Assembly (NCBI RefSeq): GCF_000378985.1
Contig: NZ_KB905370.1
Location: forward strand, 2,859,210-2,923,209
Reading direction: 5' to 3'
Length of the DNA stretch: 64,000 nt
Source: Ensifer sp. BR816
Lineage (GTDB): Bacteria > Pseudomonadota > Alphaproteobacteria > Rhizobiales > Rhizobiaceae
The notes under the pieces were generated by a model. It worked only from the letters and a program-made list of their open reading frames with translations, searched no databases and was not told where the DNA came from. This document shows, piece by piece, positions 1 through 6,885 of this stretch (positions within the stretch are counted from its first letter, which is position 1; the number at the start of each line of letters is the position of its first letter). Made by a program: the position numbers and the translations under genes.

Positions 1-318
1 GCCCTGACGCAGAACCTGTTCATCATCGCCATCGGCCTTGGTATCGGCGCGATGTATGTCCGCTCGATGACGGTGATGCTGGTCGAAAAGGGCACGCTCA
101 GCGAATATCGCTACCTGGAGCATGGCGCTTTCTATGCGATCCTGATCCTCTCGGTGGTGATGTATTTCCAGACGCTGATGCATATCCCCGAGGTCATCAC
201 CGGGCTTGGCGGCGCGGGCCTCATCGGCCTTTCGCTCTGGTCGTCGATCCGCCACAACCGGCGCGAGGCGCGGGAGGAAACGGTACGAGGCGAACCGGAA
301 GGGCGGTTGCACGCCTAA
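1..318 (+). CDS. DUF475/TerC-like integral membrane protein, C-terminal part
   Basis: This reading frame is open from the first base, so only the C-terminal end of the gene (about 105 residues) is in the window. It shows hydrophobic segments (NLFIIAIGLGIGAMYV, then AFYAILILSVVMYFQTLM and a Gly-rich segment ITGLGGAGLIGLSLW), followed by a short basic and acidic cytoplasmic tail. The segment 'YVRSMTVMLVEKGTL...YLEHGAFYAI' is what I expect at the end of DUF475 proteins, a TerC-related family of multi-pass inner-membrane proteins linked to metal or tellurium resistance. The substrate is unknown. The family call comes from recognition of the tail only. Confidence 0.7.
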   Translation, partial: ALTQNLFIIAIGLGIGAMYVRSMTVMLVEKGTLSEYRYLEHGAFYAILILSVVMYFQTLMHIPEVITGLGGAGLIGLSLWSSIRHNRREAREETVRGEPEGRLHA

Positions 319-323
319 ATTTA

Positions 324-425
324 GCGCATCGGCCCGAAAATCGAACCGATTTTCGGAAAGCACGATGCGTAGATTCAAAGTGCTACAGCGTCCTTTGCGC
401 GTCTGAAAGACGCGCGGCGCTGTAG
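324..425. repeat. Rhizobial mosaic intergenic repeat, copy 1
   Basis: An intergenic element directly after the DUF475 gene. It contains an inner inverted repeat (ccgaaaatcg/cgattttcgg), the box 'cacgatgcgt', and the palindromic end 'gtgctacagcg...gcgcgtctgaaagacgcgc...gcgctgtag'. Closely related copies lie at 25703-25802, 56669-56773 and 59539-59586. This kind of mosaic element is common between rhizobial genes. The same box order in each copy supports a repeat family and not chance. Confidence 0.85.
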
Positions 426-515
426 ATGCGGATTTGGCCATCAAAATTCGACGGCCCGGCAAACCTTGCCGGGCCGCTTCCATATGTCGAATGGCCAAAA
501 TGCTTGATCCGCATC
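425..515. repeat. Nested palindrome (possible terminator or cruciform)
   Basis: A symmetric 91-base stretch abutting the repeat. The outer arms gatgcggat/atccgcatc enclose ttggccat/atggccaa, and these enclose a perfect 11-bp hairpin (cggcccggcaa, loop acc, ttgccgggccg) at 452-476. It lies between the DUF475 gene and the uspA-like gene. It could end DUF475 transcription, but there is no T-run after the inner hairpin. The nesting suggests another mobile palindromic repeat. Confidence 0.6.
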
Positions 516-570
516 AATGTCAATTGGAGCAGTGCAAGTAGCCTGGAAAGACAGCAGACAGGAGGCTTCC

Positions 571-1017
571 ATGTTCCGCAACATACTCATTCCCACCGAT
601 GGTTCAGAGCTTGCCACGCTTGCCGTGGACGCCGGCATAGCGTTTGCCAAAGAGGTGAATGCCAGGGTCACCGTCTTTACCGTGGTTGAGCCTTTCCATC
701 TCTTTTTTTCAGCCGATATCGAGCAACTCAGCAGCACCCGGGAAGAATACGAGGCAATCTCCCGCCAGCACGCGGCCGAGAGGCTCGCCGTGGCGCAGGC
801 CAAGGCGGAAGGCGCCGGCGTCACCTGCGATACGGATCAGGTTCGCACCCATGATGTCTACCGCGCGATCGTCACGAAGGCGCAGGACATCGACGCCGAC
901 CTCATCATCATGGCGTCGCACGGCCGCGGCGGCGTCGGCGCGTTGATCCTTGGCAGCGTAGCCGCCAAGGTGCTGACACATTCGGCGATCCCCGTGCTGA
1001 TCTACCGCAAGAAGTGA
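571..1017 (+). CDS. Universal stress protein, UspA family
   Basis: 148 residues, the size of a single Usp domain. It starts MFRNILIPTDGSELA, the usual beta1/ATP-loop beginning. The C-terminal part has 'IIMASHGRGGVGALILGSVAAKVLTHSAIPVLIYRKK', which contains the ATP-binding G-2x-G-9x-G-S/T signature of ATP-binding Usp proteins. The start at 571 is set by a good ribosome binding site (acaggagg) 5 to 6 bases upstream; a longer in-frame start at 517 has none. The family binds ATP and acts in stress survival in the cytoplasm. The specific stress cannot be told. It stands alone between repeat DNA and a small hypothetical gene. Confidence 0.93.
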   Translation: MFRNILIPTDGSELATLAVDAGIAFAKEVNARVTVFTVVEPFHLFFSADIEQLSSTREEYEAISRQHAAERLAVAQAKAEGAGVTCDTDQVRTHDVYRAIVTKAQDIDADLIIMASHGRGGVGALILGSVAAKVLTHSAIPVLIYRKK

Positions 1018-1231
1018 TGGGGCCGGTCTGCTCTGCCCGGCCGCCGGTTCGCGCTCGACCGGCCCTATGAATGATCGCTGAAGTCGGTCTGCAATCAGTC
1101 ATTCAAGCAATGTGACCGGGATTCCGCTTGATGGTTTCCTTTGCCGGAAAAGCGTCACAGTTTTGGGCGAAGGGCTCGGCGAGCCGGCACTGTTTCCCGG
1201 CGGAATCGCTACATGACGCGGAGGAACGCTC

Positions 1232-1558
1232 TTGAACGCCAGTCCGAACGATCTTGCGCTGATTGCCGTGATGCGCCGGTATTTTCTGGTGAAGGACGAG
1301 TCGAACGCGATGAAGCAACGGTTGGAGAGCGCCCGCAAGGATGCGGGCGAGGAAATCGACCGCTTCTACGACCCGCGGCTGAACACGTCCCACGCGAACG
1401 ATATCCTGGCTTGGCATGTGCTTCGGAAGGAGCAGGAAGAACTGATGAGCCTCGCCGCGCGTTGGGGAAGCGGCGGCAGTATCGAGGACTGTCATGTCGA
1501 GGTCGAGAGCCCGACGGAGACGGTTCATATGCTCGGAATCCACACGATGATGGACTGA
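1232..1558 (+). CDS. Hypothetical small protein, 108 aa
   Basis: A cytoplasmic-looking protein of 108 residues with no recognised domain. It begins at a TTG preceded by 'gaggaa' at 5-base spacing. The middle is helical and charged (ESNAMKQRLESARKDAGEEIDRFYDPRL), and the C-terminus contains 'IEDCHVEVESPTETVHMLGIH'. No signal peptide or membrane segment is visible. It is followed within a few bases by a terminator-like hairpin, which supports a real transcribed gene. I do not recognise the family. Confidence 0.55.
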   Translation: MNASPNDLALIAVMRRYFLVKDESNAMKQRLESARKDAGEEIDRFYDPRLNTSHANDILAWHVLRKEQEELMSLAARWGSGGSIEDCHVEVESPTETVHMLGIHTMMD

Positions 1559-1559
1559 C

Positions 1560-1594
1560 GGGCTGCGGTAGCGTCAAATACGCAACCGCAGCCC
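1560..1594 (+). terminator. Terminator-like hairpin
   Basis: Inverted repeat gggctgcggt / accgcagccc, a 10-bp stem with a 15-base loop, starting two bases after the stop codon of the 108-aa gene. No T-run follows, so termination is plausible but not proven. It may also end transcription of the minus-strand gene at 1682-1948, which runs toward it. Confidence 0.45.
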
Positions 1595-1681
1595 CCAATG
1601 CCCTCGCATCAACGAGCAAAGAGGCGAAACACTCGCGCCCGGGCGGGGCGCGAGGCTTCATGAACGAGATCGCCGGCCGGA

Positions 1682-1948
1682 CTATTGTGCCGGTGCGGGT
1701 GTAGCAGGCGCCGGCGTTGCGGGTGCCGGGGTGGCCGGTTCCGGTGTCGCGGGCGCGGGCGTCGCCGGTTCCGGAGTAGCGGGTGCCGGAGTAGCGGGCG
1801 CCGGTTCAGGCGCAGCAGGCGCGGGTTCTGCAGGAGCAGGTGCCGGTGGCGTTTCGGCTGTCTGTTCGGTGCCACCCGGCATCAGGAACATAACCGCGAG
1901 GATGACGATCGCGACCACTATGATACCGATGATCACGTTTCTGTTCAT
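1682..1948 (-). CDS. Pro/Ala-rich single-pass membrane protein
   Basis: 88 residues. MNRN is followed by one strong membrane segment (VIIGIIVVAIVILAVMFLM) and then a low-complexity tail of about 60 residues built from APATPEPAT-like units. The design, an N-terminal anchor with an extended Pro/Ala/Glu tail, suggests an envelope spacer or linker protein. No enzymatic domain is present. The start has a ribosome binding site (ggagga) upstream. The repeat units make the gene prone to length variation. Related short proteins are annotated as hypothetical in rhizobia; I infer no function. Confidence 0.7.
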   Translation of the reverse strand: MNRNVIIGIIVVAIVILAVMFLMPGGTEQTAETPPAPAPAEPAPAAPEPAPATPAPATPEPATPAPATPEPATPAPATPAPATPAPAQ

Positions 1949-2191
1949 TGAGTAGTTCCTCCGATACTGGAGACCATCCTGGATTCGGTCTCGACTCGAT
2001 TAATGGAGCGGCAGTTGCTTTGCAATCAGAGATCAGTGAACGCAGCCCATCATCGCCCTTGAACAGGGTGATTCGCAACCCGGCTGCCTGATTCCGCTTG
2101 CTGCGAGTGTTGCAGGCGCGGTTGGCGCGTTCCGCGCCACCGAACCCGAATGGCGGATCACCACCTGATATCCGCGACAAACGCGGCATTG

Positions 2192-2353
2192 CTAGAATAC
2201 CGCCAGATATCTGAGCAGCGACAAGACGCCGATGATGATCACGATGACTTGGACGATTTGCTTGGTGCGTCCGTCCAGCGGAAGCCGGTTGACGAGATAG
2301 AGCACAAGGATGACGACGAGAAATGTCACAAGCACACTGATCAGTAGGGACAT
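2192..2353 (-). CDS. Thivi_2564-like small membrane protein, 53 aa
   Basis: A short gene encoding 53 residues: MSLLISVLVTFLVVILVLY, a short polar loop (LVNRLPLDGRTKQIV) and a second hydrophobic segment (QVIVIIIGVLSLLRYLAVF). The two-helix hairpin with the central LPLDGRTKQI motif matches the small Thivi_2564-type inner-membrane proteins common in alphaproteobacteria. The start is supported by a strong ribosome binding site (aggagcgg) upstream on the minus strand. The function of this family is unknown. It probably precedes the Pro/Ala-rich gene on the same strand, with about 240 bases between them. Confidence 0.8.
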   Translation of the reverse strand: MSLLISVLVTFLVVILVLYLVNRLPLDGRTKQIVQVIVIIIGVLSLLRYLAVF

Positions 2354-2608
2354 GTATTTCCGCTCCTGTTGTCTCGACTTACGAAACTTTACCTATGGGA
2401 GCAGAGGCGAAAGGAAAGGCCCAAGCCACCAGATCGCAACAGTGTCGCTTTGCGCGCGATGGAGCGTCGACGCGCATTTCGCGCGCGACGATCGCATCTG
2501 GCGATGAAATTTAGGGCCTCGGGGCGGAGACGGGCCGAGCTACAGGCTGATCCTACGCGCTGCCTGTCGCCACCCCTGAAGATTTCAAAGAAAATGCCAG
2601 CTCGCTGA

Positions 2609-2620
2609 GAAAACGTTTTC
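2609..2620. promoter_or_regulatory. LacI-type operator 1
   Basis: Perfect palindrome gaaaacgttttc with the central CG typical of LacI/GalR-family operators. It lies 60 bases before the lacI-type start codon, just upstream of a TTGACA-like -35 element at 2626-2631. The upstream stretch 2354-2600 holds no gene that I can support. Confidence 0.75.
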
Positions 2621-2639
2621 GCATATTGACATATGGTGT

Positions 2640-2655
2640 GAGAAAAGGTTTTCTC
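2640..2655. promoter_or_regulatory. LacI-type operator 2, overlapping the promoter
   Basis: Palindrome gagaaaa-gg-ttttctc, 31 bases downstream of operator 1 by centre and overlapping the expected -10 region of the lacI-type gene. Spacing of about three helical turns puts both sites on one face of the DNA, as expected for cooperative autoregulation. The regulator that binds is inferred to be the adjacent gene product. Confidence 0.7.
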
Positions 2656-2680
2656 ATTGTCATTCTTGTGGGAGGTCGAT

Positions 2681-3700
2681 TTGACGACGCAGCGGGCGAG
2701 GAGCGGTCGCGTGACCATTCACGATCTGGCGCGCGTGGCCGGCGTCAGCGTCTCGACGGTGTCGAAGGCACTAAACGACAACGGCCGCATGGCCGCCGAG
2801 ACGCGGGCACGGATCAAGCGGATCGCAGCCGAAATCGGCTTCCGGCCGAACGCGCTGGCGCGGGGGCTGCTGTCCAGCCGGTCGTTCACCATCGGCCTTC
2901 TGACCAACGACACCTATGGCCGTTTCACCCTGCCGGTCATGGCCGGCGTTTCGGAGGCACTGGTCGATCACGGTGTCTCGGTCTTCCTCTGCGCCATCGA
3001 GGACGATCCGGCCCTCGGCAAGGTCCATGTCGACGCCATGCTGGACAAGCAGGTGGATGGCATCATCGCGACAGGCAAGCGGATCGACAGGTCTCTCCCG
3101 GTCGATCTCGCTGGCCTGCCGGTGCCCGTCGTCTATGCTTTCACCGCCGGGACGCCGGAAAGCGTGACCTTCACGGCGGACGATGCGCAGGGGGCGGCTC
3201 TTGCTGCGGACTGGCTCAAGAAAATAGGTCGTCGCAGGCTCGTGCATATCACCGGTCCCGAGACGTTCGTTTCCGTGCGCGAGCGTGCAGCGGCTTTCGC
3301 CAGCGAGGCCGGCGATGAGGCGCCGGTGCTCTATGGCATCTGGTCCGAGAGTTGGGGCCACCAGGCGATTGCCGATCTGTGGAGCGCCGGCGGCGTGCGG
3401 CCCGACGGCATCTTCTGCGGCAACGACCAGATCGCCCGCGGCGTGATCGACGCGCTTCGGGAGCGTGGCGTCAAGGTGCCGGAGGAGGTTTCGGTCATCG
3501 GCTTCGACAATTGGGAAATCCTGGCCGAACAGACCCGACCGCCGCTGACGACAATCGACATGAACTTGAAGGAACTCGGCAGGGAAGCCGGGTTGATGGT
3601 GCTTGCACTCGCCGAAGGACGTCCGGCCGAGCCGGGCTTGCGCAAGCTGCCCTGTAAGCTGGTCATCCGCCAGTCCTGTGGCGGGGCCCGAGCCGACTAG
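2681..3700 (+). CDS. LacI-family transcriptional regulator of the arabinoside operon
   Basis: 339 residues. The N-terminal HTH reads VTIHDLARVAGVSVSTVSKAL, followed by the hinge helix region (NALARGLLSSRS), as in LacI/GalR regulators. The rest is a periplasmic-binding-protein-like sensor domain ending in 'VSVIGFDNWEILAEQTRPPLTTIDMNLKELGREA', the usual C-subdomain. TTG at 2681 is chosen because 'gggagg' lies just upstream; the in-frame TTG at 2657 overlaps the second operator. It heads the sugar ABC/GH127 cluster on the same strand and is likely the repressor, responding to an arabinose-containing sugar. The effector is inferred from the enzyme downstream. Confidence 0.92.
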   Translation: MTTQRARSGRVTIHDLARVAGVSVSTVSKALNDNGRMAAETRARIKRIAAEIGFRPNALARGLLSSRSFTIGLLTNDTYGRFTLPVMAGVSEALVDHGVSVFLCAIEDDPALGKVHVDAMLDKQVDGIIATGKRIDRSLPVDLAGLPVPVVYAFTAGTPESVTFTADDAQGAALAADWLKKIGRRRLVHITGPETFVSVRERAAAFASEAGDEAPVLYGIWSESWGHQAIADLWSAGGVRPDGIFCGNDQIARGVIDALRERGVKVPEEVSVIGFDNWEILAEQTRPPLTTIDMNLKELGREAGLMVLALAEGRPAEPGLRKLPCKLVIRQSCGGARAD

Positions 3701-3792
3701 TAAGACGCCTGAACTGACGCCGGCCGCGTGCGACTGAACGAGGAGGAGGGAGCCTGCATTGAAGCGGCTCCGGTCAAGAGGAGGAATGGAAA

Positions 3793-5028
3793 GTGTTGAA
3801 GAGATTGCTTGCCGCAACGACGCTTGCCTACGGGCTGGGGCTCTCTGTTGCTTCTGCCGAAACGATCAGCATGTGGGTGCGAACCGGCATCGGCGACTCC
3901 TTCAAGGAAGTCGTCAAGGCCTACAATGCTGCCGGTGAGGACAAGGTGGAACTGACCGAAGTTCCCTTTTCCGAACTCGTTCAGAAATACGCCACGGCCA
4001 TTGCCGGCGGCCAGGCGCCGGATGCGCTGTCGCTCGACCTGATCTACACGCCTGCCTTCGCCGCTGCCGGCCAGCTCGAGGACCTGAGCGAATGGGCGAA
4101 ATCGCTCTCCTATTTCAACGCGCTATCACCGTCGCACGTCAAGCTCGGCACCTATCAGGACAAGATCTACGGCCTGCCGCTTTCGGTCGAAACGTCGATC
4201 TTCGCCTGGAACAAGGAACTCTATCGCAAGGCCGGGCTCGATCCGGAAAAGGCGCCGAAAACCTGGGAGGAGATCACCGCCAATGCCGAGAAGATCCGCG
4301 CCCTCGGCGACGACACCTACGGCTTCTACTTCTCCGGCGGCGGCTGCGGCGGCTGCATGATCTTCACTTTCACGCCGCTGGTCTGGGGTGCGGATGCCGA
4401 CATCCTCTCCCCCGACAGCAAGAAGGCTACGCTCGACACGCCCGAGATGCGCAAGGCGGTTGACATCTATCGCAATCTCGTTGCGAAGGACACGGTTCCC
4501 GCCGGCTCCGCAAGCGATAACGGCGTCAATTTCCTGACCTTCACCAACGGCAAGATCGGCCAACAGAGCATCGGAGCCTTCGCCATCGGCACGCTGGTCA
4601 CCCAGCATCCGGAGATCGACTTCGGCGTTACGCTGATCCCCGGCGTCGACGGCAAGCCCTCGTCCTTTGCCGGCGGCGACAACTTCGTCGTCACCAAGGG
4701 AACGCCGAAGCTGGAAGCGGTCAAGAAATTCCTCGAATATACCTATTCGATGGAGGGCCAGAAGATCATGGCGAAATACGGCAGCCTGCCAACGCGCGGC
4801 GACATCGCCGGCGAGGTTCTCGAAGGGCTCGATCCGCGCCTTAAGGTCGGCATCGAGGCGATCGCGGTCGCAAAGACGCCCTATACGCTGCAGTTCAACG
4901 ACCTGATCAACTCATCGAACGGCCCGTGGGCAACCTTCATCAATGCGGCAATCTACGGTGACGACGTGGACGGCGCCTTCTCGAATGCGCAATCCGAGAT
5001 GCAATCGATCATCGACGCGGGTCAATAA
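3793..5028 (+). CDS. ABC transporter sugar-binding protein (extracellular family 1)
   Basis: 411 residues with a signal peptide (KRLLAATTLAYGLGLSVASA, cut before ETISMW). The mature part has family-1 binding protein landmarks: 'TISMWVRTGIGDSFKEVVKAYN' at the start, 'YGLPLSVETSIFAWNKELYRKAGLDP' and 'PKTWEEI' in the middle, and 'GGDNFVVTKGTPKLEAVKKFLEYT' toward the end. A Cys pair (GGGCGGCM) is unusual. It captures an oligosaccharide in the periplasm and delivers it to the two permeases that follow. GTG at 3793 and TTG at 3796 are both possible starts behind 'gaggaatgg'. Confidence 0.93.
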   Translation: MLKRLLAATTLAYGLGLSVASAETISMWVRTGIGDSFKEVVKAYNAAGEDKVELTEVPFSELVQKYATAIAGGQAPDALSLDLIYTPAFAAAGQLEDLSEWAKSLSYFNALSPSHVKLGTYQDKIYGLPLSVETSIFAWNKELYRKAGLDPEKAPKTWEEITANAEKIRALGDDTYGFYFSGGGCGGCMIFTFTPLVWGADADILSPDSKKATLDTPEMRKAVDIYRNLVAKDTVPAGSASDNGVNFLTFTNGKIGQQSIGAFAIGTLVTQHPEIDFGVTLIPGVDGKPSSFAGGDNFVVTKGTPKLEAVKKFLEYTYSMEGQKIMAKYGSLPTRGDIAGEVLEGLDPRLKVGIEAIAVAKTPYTLQFNDLINSSNGPWATFINAAIYGDDVDGAFSNAQSEMQSIIDAGQ

Positions 5029-5090
5029 CCCGTACCGCTGGGAGGGCATCCGTCCTTCCAGCACACGCAACAGGATCGAAGAAGTCACTC

Positions 5091-6008
5091 ATGACCATGT
5101 CGGGCATCGCATCTCAGTCGCCGCGTCACCGCAGGAAGAAGCGATCCGGCTGGCGCGGTCTGCTCTACATCGCGCCGGCGATGGCGCTGGTCACCGTGTT
5201 CTTCGTCCTTCCGGTGCTCTTCACCGTCTGGATGAGCCTGCACAAATGGCCGCTGCTCGGCACGCCCGCCTGGATCGGTTTCGGCAACTATGTCCGCATG
5301 GTAAGCGACGTGCGCTTCATGGCGGCGCTCGGCTTTACGGCGCACTATACGATCATCGTCACCATCGCGATCTTCGCCGTCGCCTTTCCGCTGGCGATTT
5401 TCGTCGAGAAGCAGCGGCCGCTGGTTTCCGCCTATCGAACGATTATTTTCCTGCCGGTCGTCGTCGGGCTCGCCTCGGCCTCGCTGCTCTGGGTGTGGCT
5501 TGCCAATGTCGACAGCGGTCTTTTCGCCCCGCTGATGCAGCGGCTCGGGCTGACCAATGGCCGCATCAACCTGCTTGCCGGTTTCGATACGGCCTTCCTG
5601 ACCATCATCGTCATGGTCGTCTGGAAGATTGCCGGCTTCACCATGATCATTCTGCTCACCGGCCTCCAGGCGATTCCGGCGGAGCTGACGGAGGCCGCCC
5701 GGATCGACGGCGCGAGGCGGTGGCAACGCTTCCGTTACCTGACACTGCCGCTGATGCGCCGGACTATGGCACTGGCCCTGATACTGTCGGTCACCGGCTC
5801 CATCCTCGCCTTCGACCAGTTCTACATCATGACGAGCGGCGGTCCGCAGAACCGGATGATCTCCGTCGTCTACTACATCTTCAACCAGTCCTTCGTGTCC
5901 TTCAATCTGGGCTATGGCGCAGCCCTTTCGATCGCGCTGCTCGCCATCCTCGTCACCATCAGCATCTTCCAGCTCTGGCTGCTCAAGGTGGGGGATGAGA
6001 GACCATGA
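5091..6008 (+). CDS. Sugar ABC transporter permease, MalF type
   Basis: 305 residues with six predicted membrane helices. After a basic N-terminus (RHRRKKRSGWRG) comes the first helix (LLYIAPAMALVTVFFVLPVLF). The EAA loop is visible as 'ELTEAARIDGARRWQRFRYLTLPLM', which contacts the ATPase. The length and the 'W..FGNYV' region match CUT1-type permeases for oligosaccharides. Its stop overlaps the next permease start by four bases (ATGA), showing translational coupling. It forms the membrane channel with the MalG-type partner. Confidence 0.95.
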   Translation: MTMSGIASQSPRHRRKKRSGWRGLLYIAPAMALVTVFFVLPVLFTVWMSLHKWPLLGTPAWIGFGNYVRMVSDVRFMAALGFTAHYTIIVTIAIFAVAFPLAIFVEKQRPLVSAYRTIIFLPVVVGLASASLLWVWLANVDSGLFAPLMQRLGLTNGRINLLAGFDTAFLTIIVMVVWKIAGFTMIILLTGLQAIPAELTEAARIDGARRWQRFRYLTLPLMRRTMALALILSVTGSILAFDQFYIMTSGGPQNRMISVVYYIFNQSFVSFNLGYGAALSIALLAILVTISIFQLWLLKVGDERP

Positions 6009-6868
6009 GGACGCGTCGTGAAATCCGCGCCCGCAAGGCGCTGCGCGACCGGATCGCCTATCACGGGATCGGTATCGGCACGGCCTTCTTCTTCCTGGCG
6101 CCGTTCGTGATCGGCCTTTTGGCATCGTTCCGGCCGAACAGCGAATCCGGCCTGCCGCCGCTGCCGCCGTGGCCGATGTCGGGCATCAGCTTCGACGCCT
6201 ATCGTATCCTCGACGGCTTCGGCTCCGGCGTCTGGCAGCACACGCTAAACTCGCTGGTGGTGTCGTTTGGGACGGTCGCCTTGACTGTCGCGGTCAGCGT
6301 GCTCGCCGGCTATGGCTTCTCACGCTACCGCTTTCCTTTCAAGAACGCGCTTTTCGTGCTGATCATCGCGACGCTGATGATCCCGTTCCAGTCGATCCTG
6401 ACGCCCCTCTTCATCATCCTGGCGAGGCTCGGACTCAACAACTCGCTCTTCGGCCTGATGCTCGTCTATGTGACGCTGCAGCTGCCGTTCTCGGTCTTCA
6501 TGATGCGCAACGCCTTCGACGCGGTGCCGAAGGAGATCGAGGAGGCGGCCCGCATCGACGGCGCGCGCGACCTGAAGCTCCTGGTGCGGGTGCTGTTGCC
6601 GCTGGTGATGCCCGGCGTCGCGACGGTGTCGATCTTCGCCTTCCTCAATGCCTGGAACGAGTTCTTTGCGGCCCTCGTGCTGCTCTCCAGCAACGACAAT
6701 TATACGCTCCCGGTGCTGATGACCGCCGTTCGTGCCGGCCGGCTTGGCGCGATCAACTGGGGCGCCGTGCAAGCGGGGGTCGCCGTCATGGTCGTGCCCT
6801 GCCTGATCGTCTTCCTTCTATTGCAACGCTACTACATGCGCGGGCTGATGGCCGGCGCGGTCAAATGA
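6005..6868 (+). CDS. Sugar ABC transporter permease, MalG type
   Basis: 287 residues, six membrane helices, with the EAA motif 'EEAARIDGARDLKLLVRVLLPLVMPG' and the C-terminal 'RYYMRGLMAGAVK' ending typical of MalG/UgpE-type permeases. It overlaps the upstream permease by four bases and is followed after 17 bases by the GH127 gene. With the MalF-type protein it makes the CUT1 sugar channel. The substrate is inferred from the neighbouring beta-L-arabinofuranosidase. Confidence 0.95.
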   Translation: MRTRREIRARKALRDRIAYHGIGIGTAFFFLAPFVIGLLASFRPNSESGLPPLPPWPMSGISFDAYRILDGFGSGVWQHTLNSLVVSFGTVALTVAVSVLAGYGFSRYRFPFKNALFVLIIATLMIPFQSILTPLFIILARLGLNNSLFGLMLVYVTLQLPFSVFMMRNAFDAVPKEIEEAARIDGARDLKLLVRVLLPLVMPGVATVSIFAFLNAWNEFFAALVLLSSNDNYTLPVLMTAVRAGRLGAINWGAVQAGVAVMVVPCLIVFLLLQRYYMRGLMAGAVK

Positions 6869-6885
6869 CGAGAGAAAGGAAAACC

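Noticed and set aside
1685..1955. Gly/Ala/Arg-rich plus-strand frames opposite the Pro/Ala-rich gene
   Set aside because: They are complements of the APATPEP repeat; the minus frame has a real membrane anchor and a ribosome binding site.
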